Source: Actinomycetota bacterium (GTDB taxonomy: Bacteria > Actinomycetota > Actinomycetes > S36-B12 > UBA5976). Taken from it: DNA of 9,871 nt. The stretch lies in the NCBI GenBank assembly GCA_947491175.1, contig CANLIF010000043.1:1-9871 (forward strand). Direction: 5' to 3'. The notes below the pieces were generated by a model, which had not been told where the DNA came from, made no database searches, and saw only the letters and a list, made by a program, of their open reading frames with translations. Every line of letters begins with the position of its first letter. Position 1 is the stretch's first letter. Positions 1-4,343 of the stretch are shown here, piece after piece. The position numbers were made by a program, and so were the translations under genes.

Positions 1-68
1 ACAAGTTGGCGTTGTGGGGTAATTCGGTAACCTTGATCGCGAAGTACGTCATCCCATTCATTGCTCAT
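1..68 (-). CDS. Fur-family metal-responsive regulator (5' end only)
   Basis: Only the first 22 codons lie in the window; the gene runs off the left edge. The visible protein begins MSNEWDDVLRDQGYRITPQR. The stretch LRDQGYRITPQRQLV is the first helix of the winged-helix DNA-binding domain of Fur-family proteins (Fur, Zur, Nur, PerR), where a Gly-[YF]-R-x-T-x-Q-R motif is typical. Family members bind operator DNA as metal-loaded dimers and repress metal-uptake or peroxide genes. The ATG overlaps the TGA of the nitrobindin-like gene by 4 bp (ATGA), so the two are probably translationally coupled. Which metal it senses cannot be judged, because the metal-binding half is outside the window. Confidence 0.8.
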   Translation of the reverse strand, partial: MSNEWDDVLRDQGYRITPQRQL

Positions 69-589
69 GGTGCTATCGCCTTTGTGAGATGGAATGATGC
101 ATGTGACTTCATTGTGTGCCCTTCAGCTGCCATGTCATAAACCCACCCGATGTTGCCATCGACGAGTCCATAAATTCGTTCGCCAGAATCAACTTGCTTC
201 GCAGATGCAGTTCGCAAAATAGCGTCGGTTTTCAGTTCGACACGGGCGCCTGTGATTTGGGCATTTTCCAAACCAGTAATTATCACTTTGCCAAACCATG
301 ACTCCAAGAATCCAGTTGGATGAGCTAGCAATAATTCAACTTCGTTGTCTGGTCGCGGACGCCAAAACCCACTCTCTAAAGCAAGTGGGCGAACTCGTTC
401 GCCTTCATCGTCTAGTTCCCAAGTACGAGACCAGTGAATCAAAAATGGTCGGCCATCGGAATGAATGCTGAGTTCCTGACCTACTTGAATGTCAGATTCC
501 ATACTTGGATAGCCAACAACACCTACGCCAACCCACGTGCCGACGAGCCAAGAAAGTGGAGCTAAGTCTGGATGCAATTTCGTGCTCAT
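65..589 (-). CDS. Nitrobindin-like / FABP-like heme-binding beta-barrel protein (DUF1794)
   Basis: This 174-residue protein matches the small actinobacterial nitrobindin-like family (DUF1794, THAP4-like; relatives in M. tuberculosis include Rv0813c and Rv2717c). The family forms a 10-stranded lipocalin-like barrel; some members bind ferric heme and react with NO or peroxynitrite. Seen here: the N-terminal signature GTWVGVG at residues 17-23, WSRTWELDDEG around 53-63, ESGFWRPRPDNEVELLLAHPTG around 72-93, and a C-terminal SHASFHL segment where H163 aligns with the usual axial heme ligand (PHLSARL in relatives). There is no signal peptide, so it is probably cytoplasmic. The ATG overlaps the stop of the upstream 33-codon ORF, and its stop overlaps the Fur-family start, giving a three-gene coupled operon. 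Heme binding is inferred from the family. Confidence 0.85.
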   Translation of the reverse strand: MSTKLHPDLAPLSWLVGTWVGVGVVGYPSMESDIQVGQELSIHSDGRPFLIHWSRTWELDDEGERVRPLALESGFWRPRPDNEVELLLAHPTGFLESWFGKVIITGLENAQITGARVELKTDAILRTASAKQVDSGERIYGLVDGNIGWVYDMAAEGHTMKSHASFHLTKAIAP

Positions 590-687
590 GCCTGACCCTT
601 AAAAAGTTTGTACACCATGTATGACGCATAGCCAGTAATGGAAAGTGAAGCCACAACCAGCAATCCGGTATAAAACGTCTCAGCCAT
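586..687 (-). CDS. Small single-pass membrane protein (33 aa), first gene of the nitrobindin-fur operon
   Basis: I translated this short ORF by hand. It has an ATG start at 687 and encodes 33 residues beginning MAETFYTGLLVVASLSITGY and ending YKLFKGQA. Residues about 6-26 form one hydrophobic segment, followed by a short basic tail (K27, K30), as in a bitopic membrane microprotein with the C-terminus inside. Its TGA overlaps the ATG of the nitrobindin-like gene (ATGA), the same junction that links that gene to the Fur-family gene; this supports genuine translation. No good Shine-Dalgarno sequence precedes the ATG, but a TAGACT hexamer lies 7 nt upstream, which fits a leaderless transcript. 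I do not recognise a function. Confidence 0.6.
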   Translation of the reverse strand: MAETFYTGLLVVASLSITGYASYMVYKLFKGQA

Positions 688-694
688 GTTTCTA

Positions 695-700
695 AGTCTA
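695..700 (-). promoter_or_regulatory. Possible -10 box for a leaderless small-protein/nitrobindin/fur transcript
   Basis: On the minus strand TAGACT (TAnnnT type) is followed by 7 nt and then the ATG of the small membrane protein gene. This would place the transcription start at or next to the start codon. The candidate -35 (TTACTT, about 16 bp upstream) is weak. The call rests mainly on position and on the lack of a ribosome-binding site. Confidence 0.35.
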
Positions 701-749
701 TCCGCCCAGTATTCTCAAGTAAGTAGCCAAGCCGAAGGACAAGGACATC

Positions 750-1181
750 ATGAACAACACAGAGATCAAATCTATTTTGGAAAATGCTTCCTCAGTGGCT
801 GTCATCGGTGTGTCCAGTAAGCCGGATCGCGCAAGCCACCAAGTTGCTGCCTATCTAATTGAGCAGACACATTTTGATGTGTATTTGATCAACCCCACAG
901 TCACTGCCGAGATATTGGGTCAGCCGGTTTACAAGTCCCTAGCAGATTTGCCGGTTGTCCCAGACATCATTGATGTGTTTCGTAAGGGCGAAGATATGCC
1001 AGCCGTTTTTGCCACTGAATTCCCAGCCATTGCTGACTCAGCCAGCGGAAAAACTTGGTGGATGCAACTCGGAATTGAAAATCAAGATGTTGCCAAACTA
1101 GCAATGGATGCAGGCATGAAAGTAGTCATGGATCGTTGCATCAAAGTTGATTATCAAAATTTGATTCCAGAAGGAAAGTAA
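750..1181 (+). CDS. CoA-binding domain protein, YccU family
   Basis: This 143-residue protein consists of a single Rossmann-type CoA_binding_2 domain, the same length class as E. coli YccU (HcgB). Seen in the sequence: SVAVIGVSSKPDRASHQVA at about 15-33 (the glycine-containing nucleotide loop), a LINP strand end near 46-49, DIIDVFRKGEDMP near 72-84, TWWMQLGI near 102-109, and VVMDRCIKVDY near 125-135; VDVFR, WMQLG and VMDRC are family hallmarks. The domain resembles that of succinyl-CoA synthetase alpha subunits but lacks catalytic domains, and its physiological role is unknown. An AAGGA Shine-Dalgarno at 741-745 lies 4 nt before the ATG. It is transcribed divergently from the operon at its left and ends at a strong hairpin terminator. 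Confidence 0.88.
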   Translation: MNNTEIKSILENASSVAVIGVSSKPDRASHQVAAYLIEQTHFDVYLINPTVTAEILGQPVYKSLADLPVVPDIIDVFRKGEDMPAVFATEFPAIADSASGKTWWMQLGIENQDVAKLAMDAGMKVVMDRCIKVDYQNLIPEGK

Positions 1182-1187
1182 GTTTTC

Positions 1188-1231
1188 AAAACAAAGGCTG
1201 GCTTTCAAGTAAAAGCCAGCCTTTGTTTTTT
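1188..1231. terminator. Bidirectional intrinsic terminator
   Basis: An 18-bp perfect inverted repeat (arms 1188-1205 and 1212-1229, 6-nt loop) is centred on GGCTGGCTTT/AAAGCCAGCC. A T-run follows on the plus strand (1226-1231). On the minus strand the arm ends in TGTTTT followed by GAAAACTT, giving a shorter U-tract. It lies between the convergent stops of the CoA-binding gene (1181) and the DUF1416 gene (1239), so it can terminate both. Confidence 0.92.
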
Positions 1232-1238
1232 AGTTCTA

Positions 1239-1541
1239 TTAACTCAATGAAATGTCTACATCCAGAACGTTGCCAAGTGTTACTTGAACTTGAGTGCGAC
1301 CGTTCGCACCAGGAATCAACGCAACCACGGTCCAGTCACCAGCGACTGTGAAAAATCTAAACTCACCTTGCTTTGAAATTGGAACTTCAGCCACGAACTC
1401 ATCATTTCGATCAAGTAAGCGGGCATAACCAACACTGGCTGGAACGTTTCCGGATGTGATTACACCTTGGATAACAGCCTGTGTTGATATGTCGATGTTG
1501 TCTAGCGAGACGCCACCGACTACTGCGCCGCAACCACTCAT
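1239..1541 (-). CDS. sseC: DUF1416 / SseC family protein
   Basis: This 100-residue protein matches M. tuberculosis SseC (Rv0814c/Rv3118) in length and pattern. The core GYARLLDRNDEFVAEVP (about residues 38-54), GEFRFFTVAGDWTVVAL (about 59-75) and an alternating hydrophobic C-terminus predict a small transthyretin-like or carboxypeptidase-regulatory-like beta-sandwich. The N-terminal SGCGA, with Cys at position 4, resembles the MCGA start seen in many relatives. The biochemical function is unknown; the family is persistently linked to CysA-type sulfurtransferases. Its ATG overlaps the sulfurtransferase TGA by 4 bp (ATGA), so the two are co-translated. It is the last gene of the operon and ends just before the bidirectional terminator. 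The symbol follows the mycobacterial name and implies no activity. Confidence 0.88.
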   Translation of the reverse strand: MSGCGAVVGGVSLDNIDISTQAVIQGVITSGNVPASVGYARLLDRNDEFVAEVPISKQGEFRFFTVAGDWTVVALIPGANGRTQVQVTLGNVLDVDISLS

Positions 1542-2383
1542 GCGGTGCCTGGTTCGTCGCCAACCGAAACTGGAACCCCAACAAGTGAGCCATACTCAGT
1601 CCAAGAACCGTCATAGTTACTGACATTCTTAACGCCAAGAAGCTCATGCAATACGAACCATGAGTGTGCCGAGCGCTCGCCGATGCGGCAATAAGCAATT
1701 GTGTCTTTCTTAAGATCAACACCTGCGCCTTCATAGAGTGCCTTTAGTTCATCAATGGACTTGAAAGAGCCATCTTCGTTAGCGGCTTTACTCCATGGAA
1801 TGTTTGCCGCAGTTGGAATGTGACCACCGATGCGAGCAGCTTCTTGTGGCAAGTGAGCTGGCGCTAGCAAACGACCGGCGTACTCATCTGGGCTTCGCAC
1901 ATCAACCAAGTTCTGGGTACCGATAGCCTTCAGCACATCATCGCGGAAGGCACGAATCGAACGATCCTGATCTTTGGCTACATATTTTGTTGCACCGCGA
2001 CTTGGAACTTCACTTACTAGTTCGCGACCATCTAGTTCCCACTTCTTACGTCCACCATCTAGCAAGCGAACGTCACCATGTCCGTAAAGTTTGAAGTACC
2101 AGTATGCGTAAGCGGCAAACCAGTTGTTGTTTCCGCCATAAAGCACAACAGTGTCATCATTAGATACGCCCTTGGCGCTTAGTAAGGCCTCGAACTGCTC
2201 TTTGTTAACAAAATCGCGACGAATTGGATCTTGAAGGTCCGTTTTCCAGTTAAGGGCAATCGCATTCTTGATGTGATTTCCAGCGTATGCGTCGGTATCT
2301 TCATCCACTTCAATAAAGACAACTTTTGCATCGTCTAAATGTGAAAGTGCCCATTCGGCATCTACTAGTGCTTGGTTACTCAT
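1538..2383 (-). CDS. cysA: Two-domain rhodanese, thiosulfate/3-mercaptopyruvate sulfurtransferase (CysA2/SseA type)
   Basis: With the ATG at 2383 the protein has 281 residues, close to mycobacterial CysA2 (277). An AAGGAG at 2389-2394 lies 5 nt before this ATG; the in-frame ATG at 2461 lacks such a site and would overlap the upstream gene. The N-terminal rhodanese domain (about 1-125) has LYGGNNNWFAAYAYW (82-95) in place of an active-site loop and no catalytic Cys. The C-terminal domain carries the persulfide loop CRIGERS with C232 as nucleophile, followed by SAHSWFVLHELLG. The enzyme moves sulfane sulfur from thiosulfate or mercaptopyruvate to a thiol acceptor through a Cys persulfide in the cytoplasm. 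CysA is the mycobacterial name; it is not the sulfate ABC transporter ATPase. Substrate choice is inferred from the family. Confidence 0.92.
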   Translation of the reverse strand: MSNQALVDAEWALSHLDDAKVVFIEVDEDTDAYAGNHIKNAIALNWKTDLQDPIRRDFVNKEQFEALLSAKGVSNDDTVVLYGGNNNWFAAYAYWYFKLYGHGDVRLLDGGRKKWELDGRELVSEVPSRGATKYVAKDQDRSIRAFRDDVLKAIGTQNLVDVRSPDEYAGRLLAPAHLPQEAARIGGHIPTAANIPWSKAANEDGSFKSIDELKALYEGAGVDLKKDTIAYCRIGERSAHSWFVLHELLGVKNVSNYDGSWTEYGSLVGVPVSVGDEPGTA

Positions 2384-2388
2384 TATTA

Positions 2389-2394
2389 CTCCTT
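2389..2394 (-). promoter_or_regulatory. Shine-Dalgarno site fixing the sulfurtransferase start
   Basis: AAGGAG on the minus strand, 5 nt before the ATG at 2383. It sits in the 29-nt gap after the DUF4395 stop and selects a 281-residue protein over a 307-residue one. Confidence 0.8.
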
Positions 2395-2412
2395 GTTTGT
2401 TCTTAAGTTTTG

Positions 2413-2838
2413 TTAGGAAAAGATTCGCTTGCCCATTAGATACATTTCGCAACCAAGACAAAAGTTAAAAGCTGCGTTTAGAAATGCGGCGCCCAATGCA
2501 AAAGCGACTGCAACGGTTGCCACTAGTTGAGCGCCAGCAAGAAGCGCCACTAGACCAGTTACTGCAAACAGAAAACCAACTAGTTGAGCAAACTGTGGTG
2601 GCTCCACTGCTTCCAATACAGATGGCTTTCCAAGTTTTGGTGCAACTAGTTTGCGATACAAAATTCCATATGGCTGCGCTTGCAAACCTACAAATGCGCC
2701 TAGAGCGTGCGCTGTTGCTTGAATTCCCAACAGTATGACTGCAACATTTGAAGGAATTGTAAGCAGGATGACGGCCAGAACCACAACTGTAATTGCAGCT
2801 CCAAATCGTGGGCCACGGGGATCGATTTGCTTGCTCAT
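2413..2838 (-). CDS. DUF4395 integral membrane protein with C-terminal CxxC
   Basis: This 141-residue protein fits the DUF4395 family. It starts with the typical IDPRGPRFGAAIT (residues 5-17). Hydrophobic segments lie at about 14-30, 33-52, 83-101 and 105-125, predicting four transmembrane helices. The C-terminal signature is NFCLGCEMYL with C127 and C130. A CxxC at the end of a membrane helix suggests redox or sulfur chemistry, but no biochemical role is established for the family as far as I know; it often sits beside rhodaneses and thioredoxins, as here. An AAGGAAA ribosome-binding site precedes the ATG. It is the first full-length gene after the Cys leader peptide, whose stop lies 68 nt upstream, and is 29 nt from the sulfurtransferase. 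Confidence 0.88.
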   Translation of the reverse strand: MSKQIDPRGPRFGAAITVVVLAVILLTIPSNVAVILLGIQATAHALGAFVGLQAQPYGILYRKLVAPKLGKPSVLEAVEPPQFAQLVGFLFAVTGLVALLAGAQLVATVAVAFALGAAFLNAAFNFCLGCEMYLMGKRIFS

Positions 2839-2882
2839 TTAGTTTCCTTTTCAGTTCCGATTTAGCTTGGCTTTGCATTTTC

Positions 2883-2967
2883 GCAGCCGCTAGGTGGACT
2901 GCAGGATCAAGAGCACATACACATCGAGGAACCAAGGCGGCCGTAATCAACGACCCGACGCTTGATT
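2883..2967 (-). promoter_or_regulatory. Candidate attenuator/RNA switch overlapping the end of the Cys leader
   Basis: In the minus-strand RNA three pairings are visible. (a) AAUCAA/UUGAUU (plus-strand 2945-2950 and 2962-2967, 11-nt loop) lies inside the leader ORF. (b) GCAGUC/GGCUGC (2897-2902 with 2883-2888, one G-U pair, 8-nt loop) starts 4 nt after the leader stop. (c) GCCGC of the Gly-Arg codons (2937-2941) can pair with GCGGC overlapping the 3' arm of (b), so (b) and (c) exclude one another. No U-tract follows, so any switch would act on translation or Rho access. I found these by eye, without energy calculations. Confidence 0.35.
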
Positions 2968-2987
2968 AAAACTGTAGTTCTCGACAT
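2907..2987 (-). CDS. Cysteine-codon leader peptide (26 aa) of the sulfurtransferase operon
   Basis: I translated this short ORF by hand. It starts with ATG at 2987 and ends TGA at 2907-2909. The peptide starts MSRTTVLIK and ends RRVVDYGRLGSSMCMCS. This matches the actinobacterial 'putative leader peptide' class found before sulfur-assimilation genes, which has an Arg-rich start, a RRxVDxxRxxS core and Cys codons just before the stop. In mycobacteria such polycysteine uORFs are known to mediate cysteine-responsive attenuation by ribosome stalling or translational coupling. Here Cys and Met alternate (TGT ATG TGC). A TAAGGT hexamer lies 6 nt before the ATG, so translation is probably leaderless. 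DUF4395, the sulfurtransferase and DUF1416 lie downstream. Its role as a sensor is inferred from the family and its position. Confidence 0.8.
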   Translation of the reverse strand: MSRTTVLIKRRVVDYGRLGSSMCMCS

Positions 2988-2993
2988 CCCCCA

Positions 2994-3022
2994 ACCTTAG
3001 GACACGTTTGAGGTACTCGCAG
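2994..3022 (-). promoter_or_regulatory. Candidate promoter of the leader/sulfurtransferase operon
   Basis: On the minus strand CTGCGA (3017-3022), a 17-bp spacer and TAAGGT (2994-2999) resemble an actinobacterial sigma-70 promoter. The -10 ends 6 nt before the leader ATG, so the transcript would start at the start codon. The -35 part is weak and overlaps one copy of a CTCGCAG repeat. Confidence 0.45.
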
Positions 3023-3054
3023 GCTCGTAAGTGGTTGTTGCAAAAGCCTCGCAG
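3016..3054. repeat. CTCGCAG direct repeats in the divergent sulfur-operon/thioredoxin intergenic region
   Basis: CTCGCAG occurs at 3016-3022 and 3048-3054, 32 bp apart (about three helical turns). The left copy overlaps the putative -35 of the leader promoter. AGGCT (3021-3025) and AGCCT (3045-3049) form an inverted repeat between them, and CTCGTA (3024-3029) pairs with TACGAG (3061-3066). This could be an operator, but such short repeats can also arise by chance. Confidence 0.3.
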
Positions 3055-3066
3055 TAAGACTACGAG

Positions 3067-3095
3067 TTGGCGAAAATTCCAGTTTCACCTATGTT
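3067..3095 (+). promoter_or_regulatory. Candidate promoter of the thioredoxin gene
   Basis: TTGGCG (3067-3072), a 17-bp spacer and TATGTT (3090-3095) give a reasonable -35/-10 pair, leaving a 5' leader of roughly 35 nt before the thioredoxin ATG. Another possible -10, TACTAT, lies at 3099-3104. This was judged by eye only. Confidence 0.35.
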
Positions 3096-3137
3096 CAGTA
3101 CTATCCAATAATCACTATTTATTTAACTGGAGCGCGC

Positions 3138-3566
3138 ATGTCAAGTGGTGGCTACGTCCTACTTGCCGTTCTCGTGCTCTCGGCAGCCTTTGGGTTCTAC
3201 CGAAAATTAAGTGACGGCAAACTTCGTGAAGAAATTGTGCCGCCACTTCAAGGGCTATCCGAGCATCTTCACCTTGACCACGACCATCCACCGCAAGTGA
3301 CATTTCTGCAGTTCTCATCCGAGTTTTGCCAGCCTTGCCGCGTTACCAGCAAGGTTCTTGACGAGGTAACTAACAGCTTCCCTGCCATCTGCCATATCGA
3401 GCTCGATGTAGTTGAGCATTTGGATTTAGTAAAGACTTATGGCATTTCAAGAACTCCAACAACTCTGATTATCGATAAAGCTGGAACTGTGCATTTTCGG
3501 GCAACCGGTGTTCCCAAGAAGCCAGAACTAGTTTCTGCGGTAACTGAATTAGTAAAGAGTGAATAA
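3138..3566 (+). CDS. Membrane-anchored thioredoxin-fold protein
   Basis: This 142-residue protein has an N-terminal hydrophobic segment (about 6-20) with no obvious cleavage site, followed by YRK, so it looks like an uncleaved anchor. A linker with HLHLDHDH (43-50) leads to a thioredoxin domain (about 52-142). The redox motif is C64-QPC67 preceded by SSEF instead of the usual WxxxxW context. The cis-proline is P107 in RTPTTLIID. It resembles M. tuberculosis Rv0816c (ThiX, about 140 aa) in size and position. It probably reduces disulfides or persulfides, but which side of the membrane it faces cannot be settled; the positive residues after the hydrophobic segment favour the cytoplasm. A GGAG lies 5 nt before the ATG. 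It is divergent from the sulfur operon and 72 bp upstream of glnR. Confidence 0.85.
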   Translation: MSSGGYVLLAVLVLSAAFGFYRKLSDGKLREEIVPPLQGLSEHLHLDHDHPPQVTFLQFSSEFCQPCRVTSKVLDEVTNSFPAICHIELDVVEHLDLVKTYGISRTPTTLIIDKAGTVHFRATGVPKKPELVSAVTELVKSE

Positions 3567-3638
3567 GTTAAAGCCATTTCGAGGCCTTTTAGTTCTGCCC
3601 TAGACTTAGGGAAAGCAACTATATAAGTAGGTGAAGGC

Positions 3639-4340
3639 ATGGCTCAGGTCCTGTTACTCACTCGCGCGCTCACTCCATCCAGCGCAGTTCTCCCTGGCCT
3701 TGAACTTTTAAGTCACCATATAAAGGTCATGTCGCCGGAACCAACGGCATTAATTGCAGCCCCCGAAGTCGATGTCATCCTAATTGATGGCCGAACCGAT
3801 TTGCCAGCAGTTCGAAGTTTGTGCCGCTTGCTGGAGACAACTGGCAACACTTCGCCAGTAATTCTCATTACTACTGAAGGTGGGTTAGCCGCAGTCACTC
3901 AAGAATGGGGTTTAACAGACGTTCTATTAGTTGATGCCAGCCCAGCTGAAATCGAAGTTCGGATTCGTCTGGCAACCACCAAAATTGAAGCTACAAATAG
4001 TTTTGAATCTTCGAGCGAGATTAAAGCTGGCGAACTTTCAATTGATGAAGCCACTTACTCGGCAAAGCTTCGCGGCCGAACCCTTGATCTAACTTTTAAA
4101 GAATTTGAATTGCTTAAGTTTTTAGCTCAACACCCAGGCCGAGTTTTTTCTCGTGATCAACTACTTCGGGAAGTTTGGGGATACGACTATTTTGGTGGAA
4201 CTCGCACCGTTGACGTTCACGTTCGACGACTGCGCGCCAAGCTCGGTCCCGAAAATGAAAATCTGATTGGTACCGTACGCAACGTTGGCTATCGTTATGT
4301 AACTTCACCTGTAAACGAGTCCAGCGAAGTTCTTGTCTGA
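3639..4340 (+). CDS. glnR: GlnR, OmpR-family global nitrogen regulator (orphan response regulator)
   Basis: This 233-residue protein is co-linear with actinobacterial GlnR (Rv0818). The N-terminal receiver-like domain (about 1-115) has LIDGRTDLPAVRSLCRLLETTG, in which D50 and R52 match the charge network of GlnR proteins. The acidic pocket of a true receiver is missing: its start is MAQVLLLTRAL, without paired Asp/Glu. GlnR therefore dimerises without phosphorylation and has no partner kinase, and none is encoded here. The C-terminal winged helix (about 127-222) contains LRGRTLDLTFKEFELLKFLA, VFSRDQLLREVWGYDYFGGTRTVDVHVRRLRAKLG and IGTVRNVGYRYV. It activates or represses nitrogen-assimilation genes such as glnA, amtB and nirB. 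An AGGTGA precedes the ATG by about 5 nt. mshD follows 3 nt after its stop, so they share a transcript. Confidence 0.92.
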   Translation: MAQVLLLTRALTPSSAVLPGLELLSHHIKVMSPEPTALIAAPEVDVILIDGRTDLPAVRSLCRLLETTGNTSPVILITTEGGLAAVTQEWGLTDVLLVDASPAEIEVRIRLATTKIEATNSFESSSEIKAGELSIDEATYSAKLRGRTLDLTFKEFELLKFLAQHPGRVFSRDQLLREVWGYDYFGGTRTVDVHVRRLRAKLGPENENLIGTVRNVGYRYVTSPVNESSEVLV

Positions 4341-4343
4341 TCC

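Noticed and set aside
1411..1734. 107-codon minus-strand ORF overlapping DUF1416 and the sulfurtransferase
   Set aside because: It lies out of frame with two well-supported genes, and its translation (H-, R- and W-rich) shows no recognisable domain.
2384..2461. Longer N-terminus for the sulfurtransferase (start at 2461)
   Set aside because: It would overlap DUF4395 by about 49 bp and lacks a good ribosome-binding site, whereas AAGGAG sits 5 nt before the ATG at 2383 and gives the usual family length.
2465..2950. 161-codon minus-strand ORF containing RCVCALDP near its start
   Set aside because: It overlaps DUF4395 in another frame, has a Ser/Cys-rich low-complexity translation and reads as a shadow. 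The Cys codons near its start are the leader-peptide region read in the wrong frame.
3008..3214. 68-codon plus-strand ORF before the thioredoxin gene
   Set aside because: It runs into the thioredoxin gene out of frame, starts at a weak codon without a ribosome-binding site, and its composition (many W, R, K, S) is not protein-like.
3570..3590. Possible terminator after the thioredoxin gene (AAAGCC, 7-nt loop, GGC with a bulged C, then TTTT)
   Set aside because: The stem is about 6 bp with a bulge and the U-run is only four long. It is too weak to claim termination before glnR.
3598..3611. CCCTAGACTTAGGG hairpin/palindrome before glnR
   Set aside because: It has 5-bp arms with a 4-nt loop and could be an operator half-site, but nothing links it to a known regulator and it is short enough to be chance.
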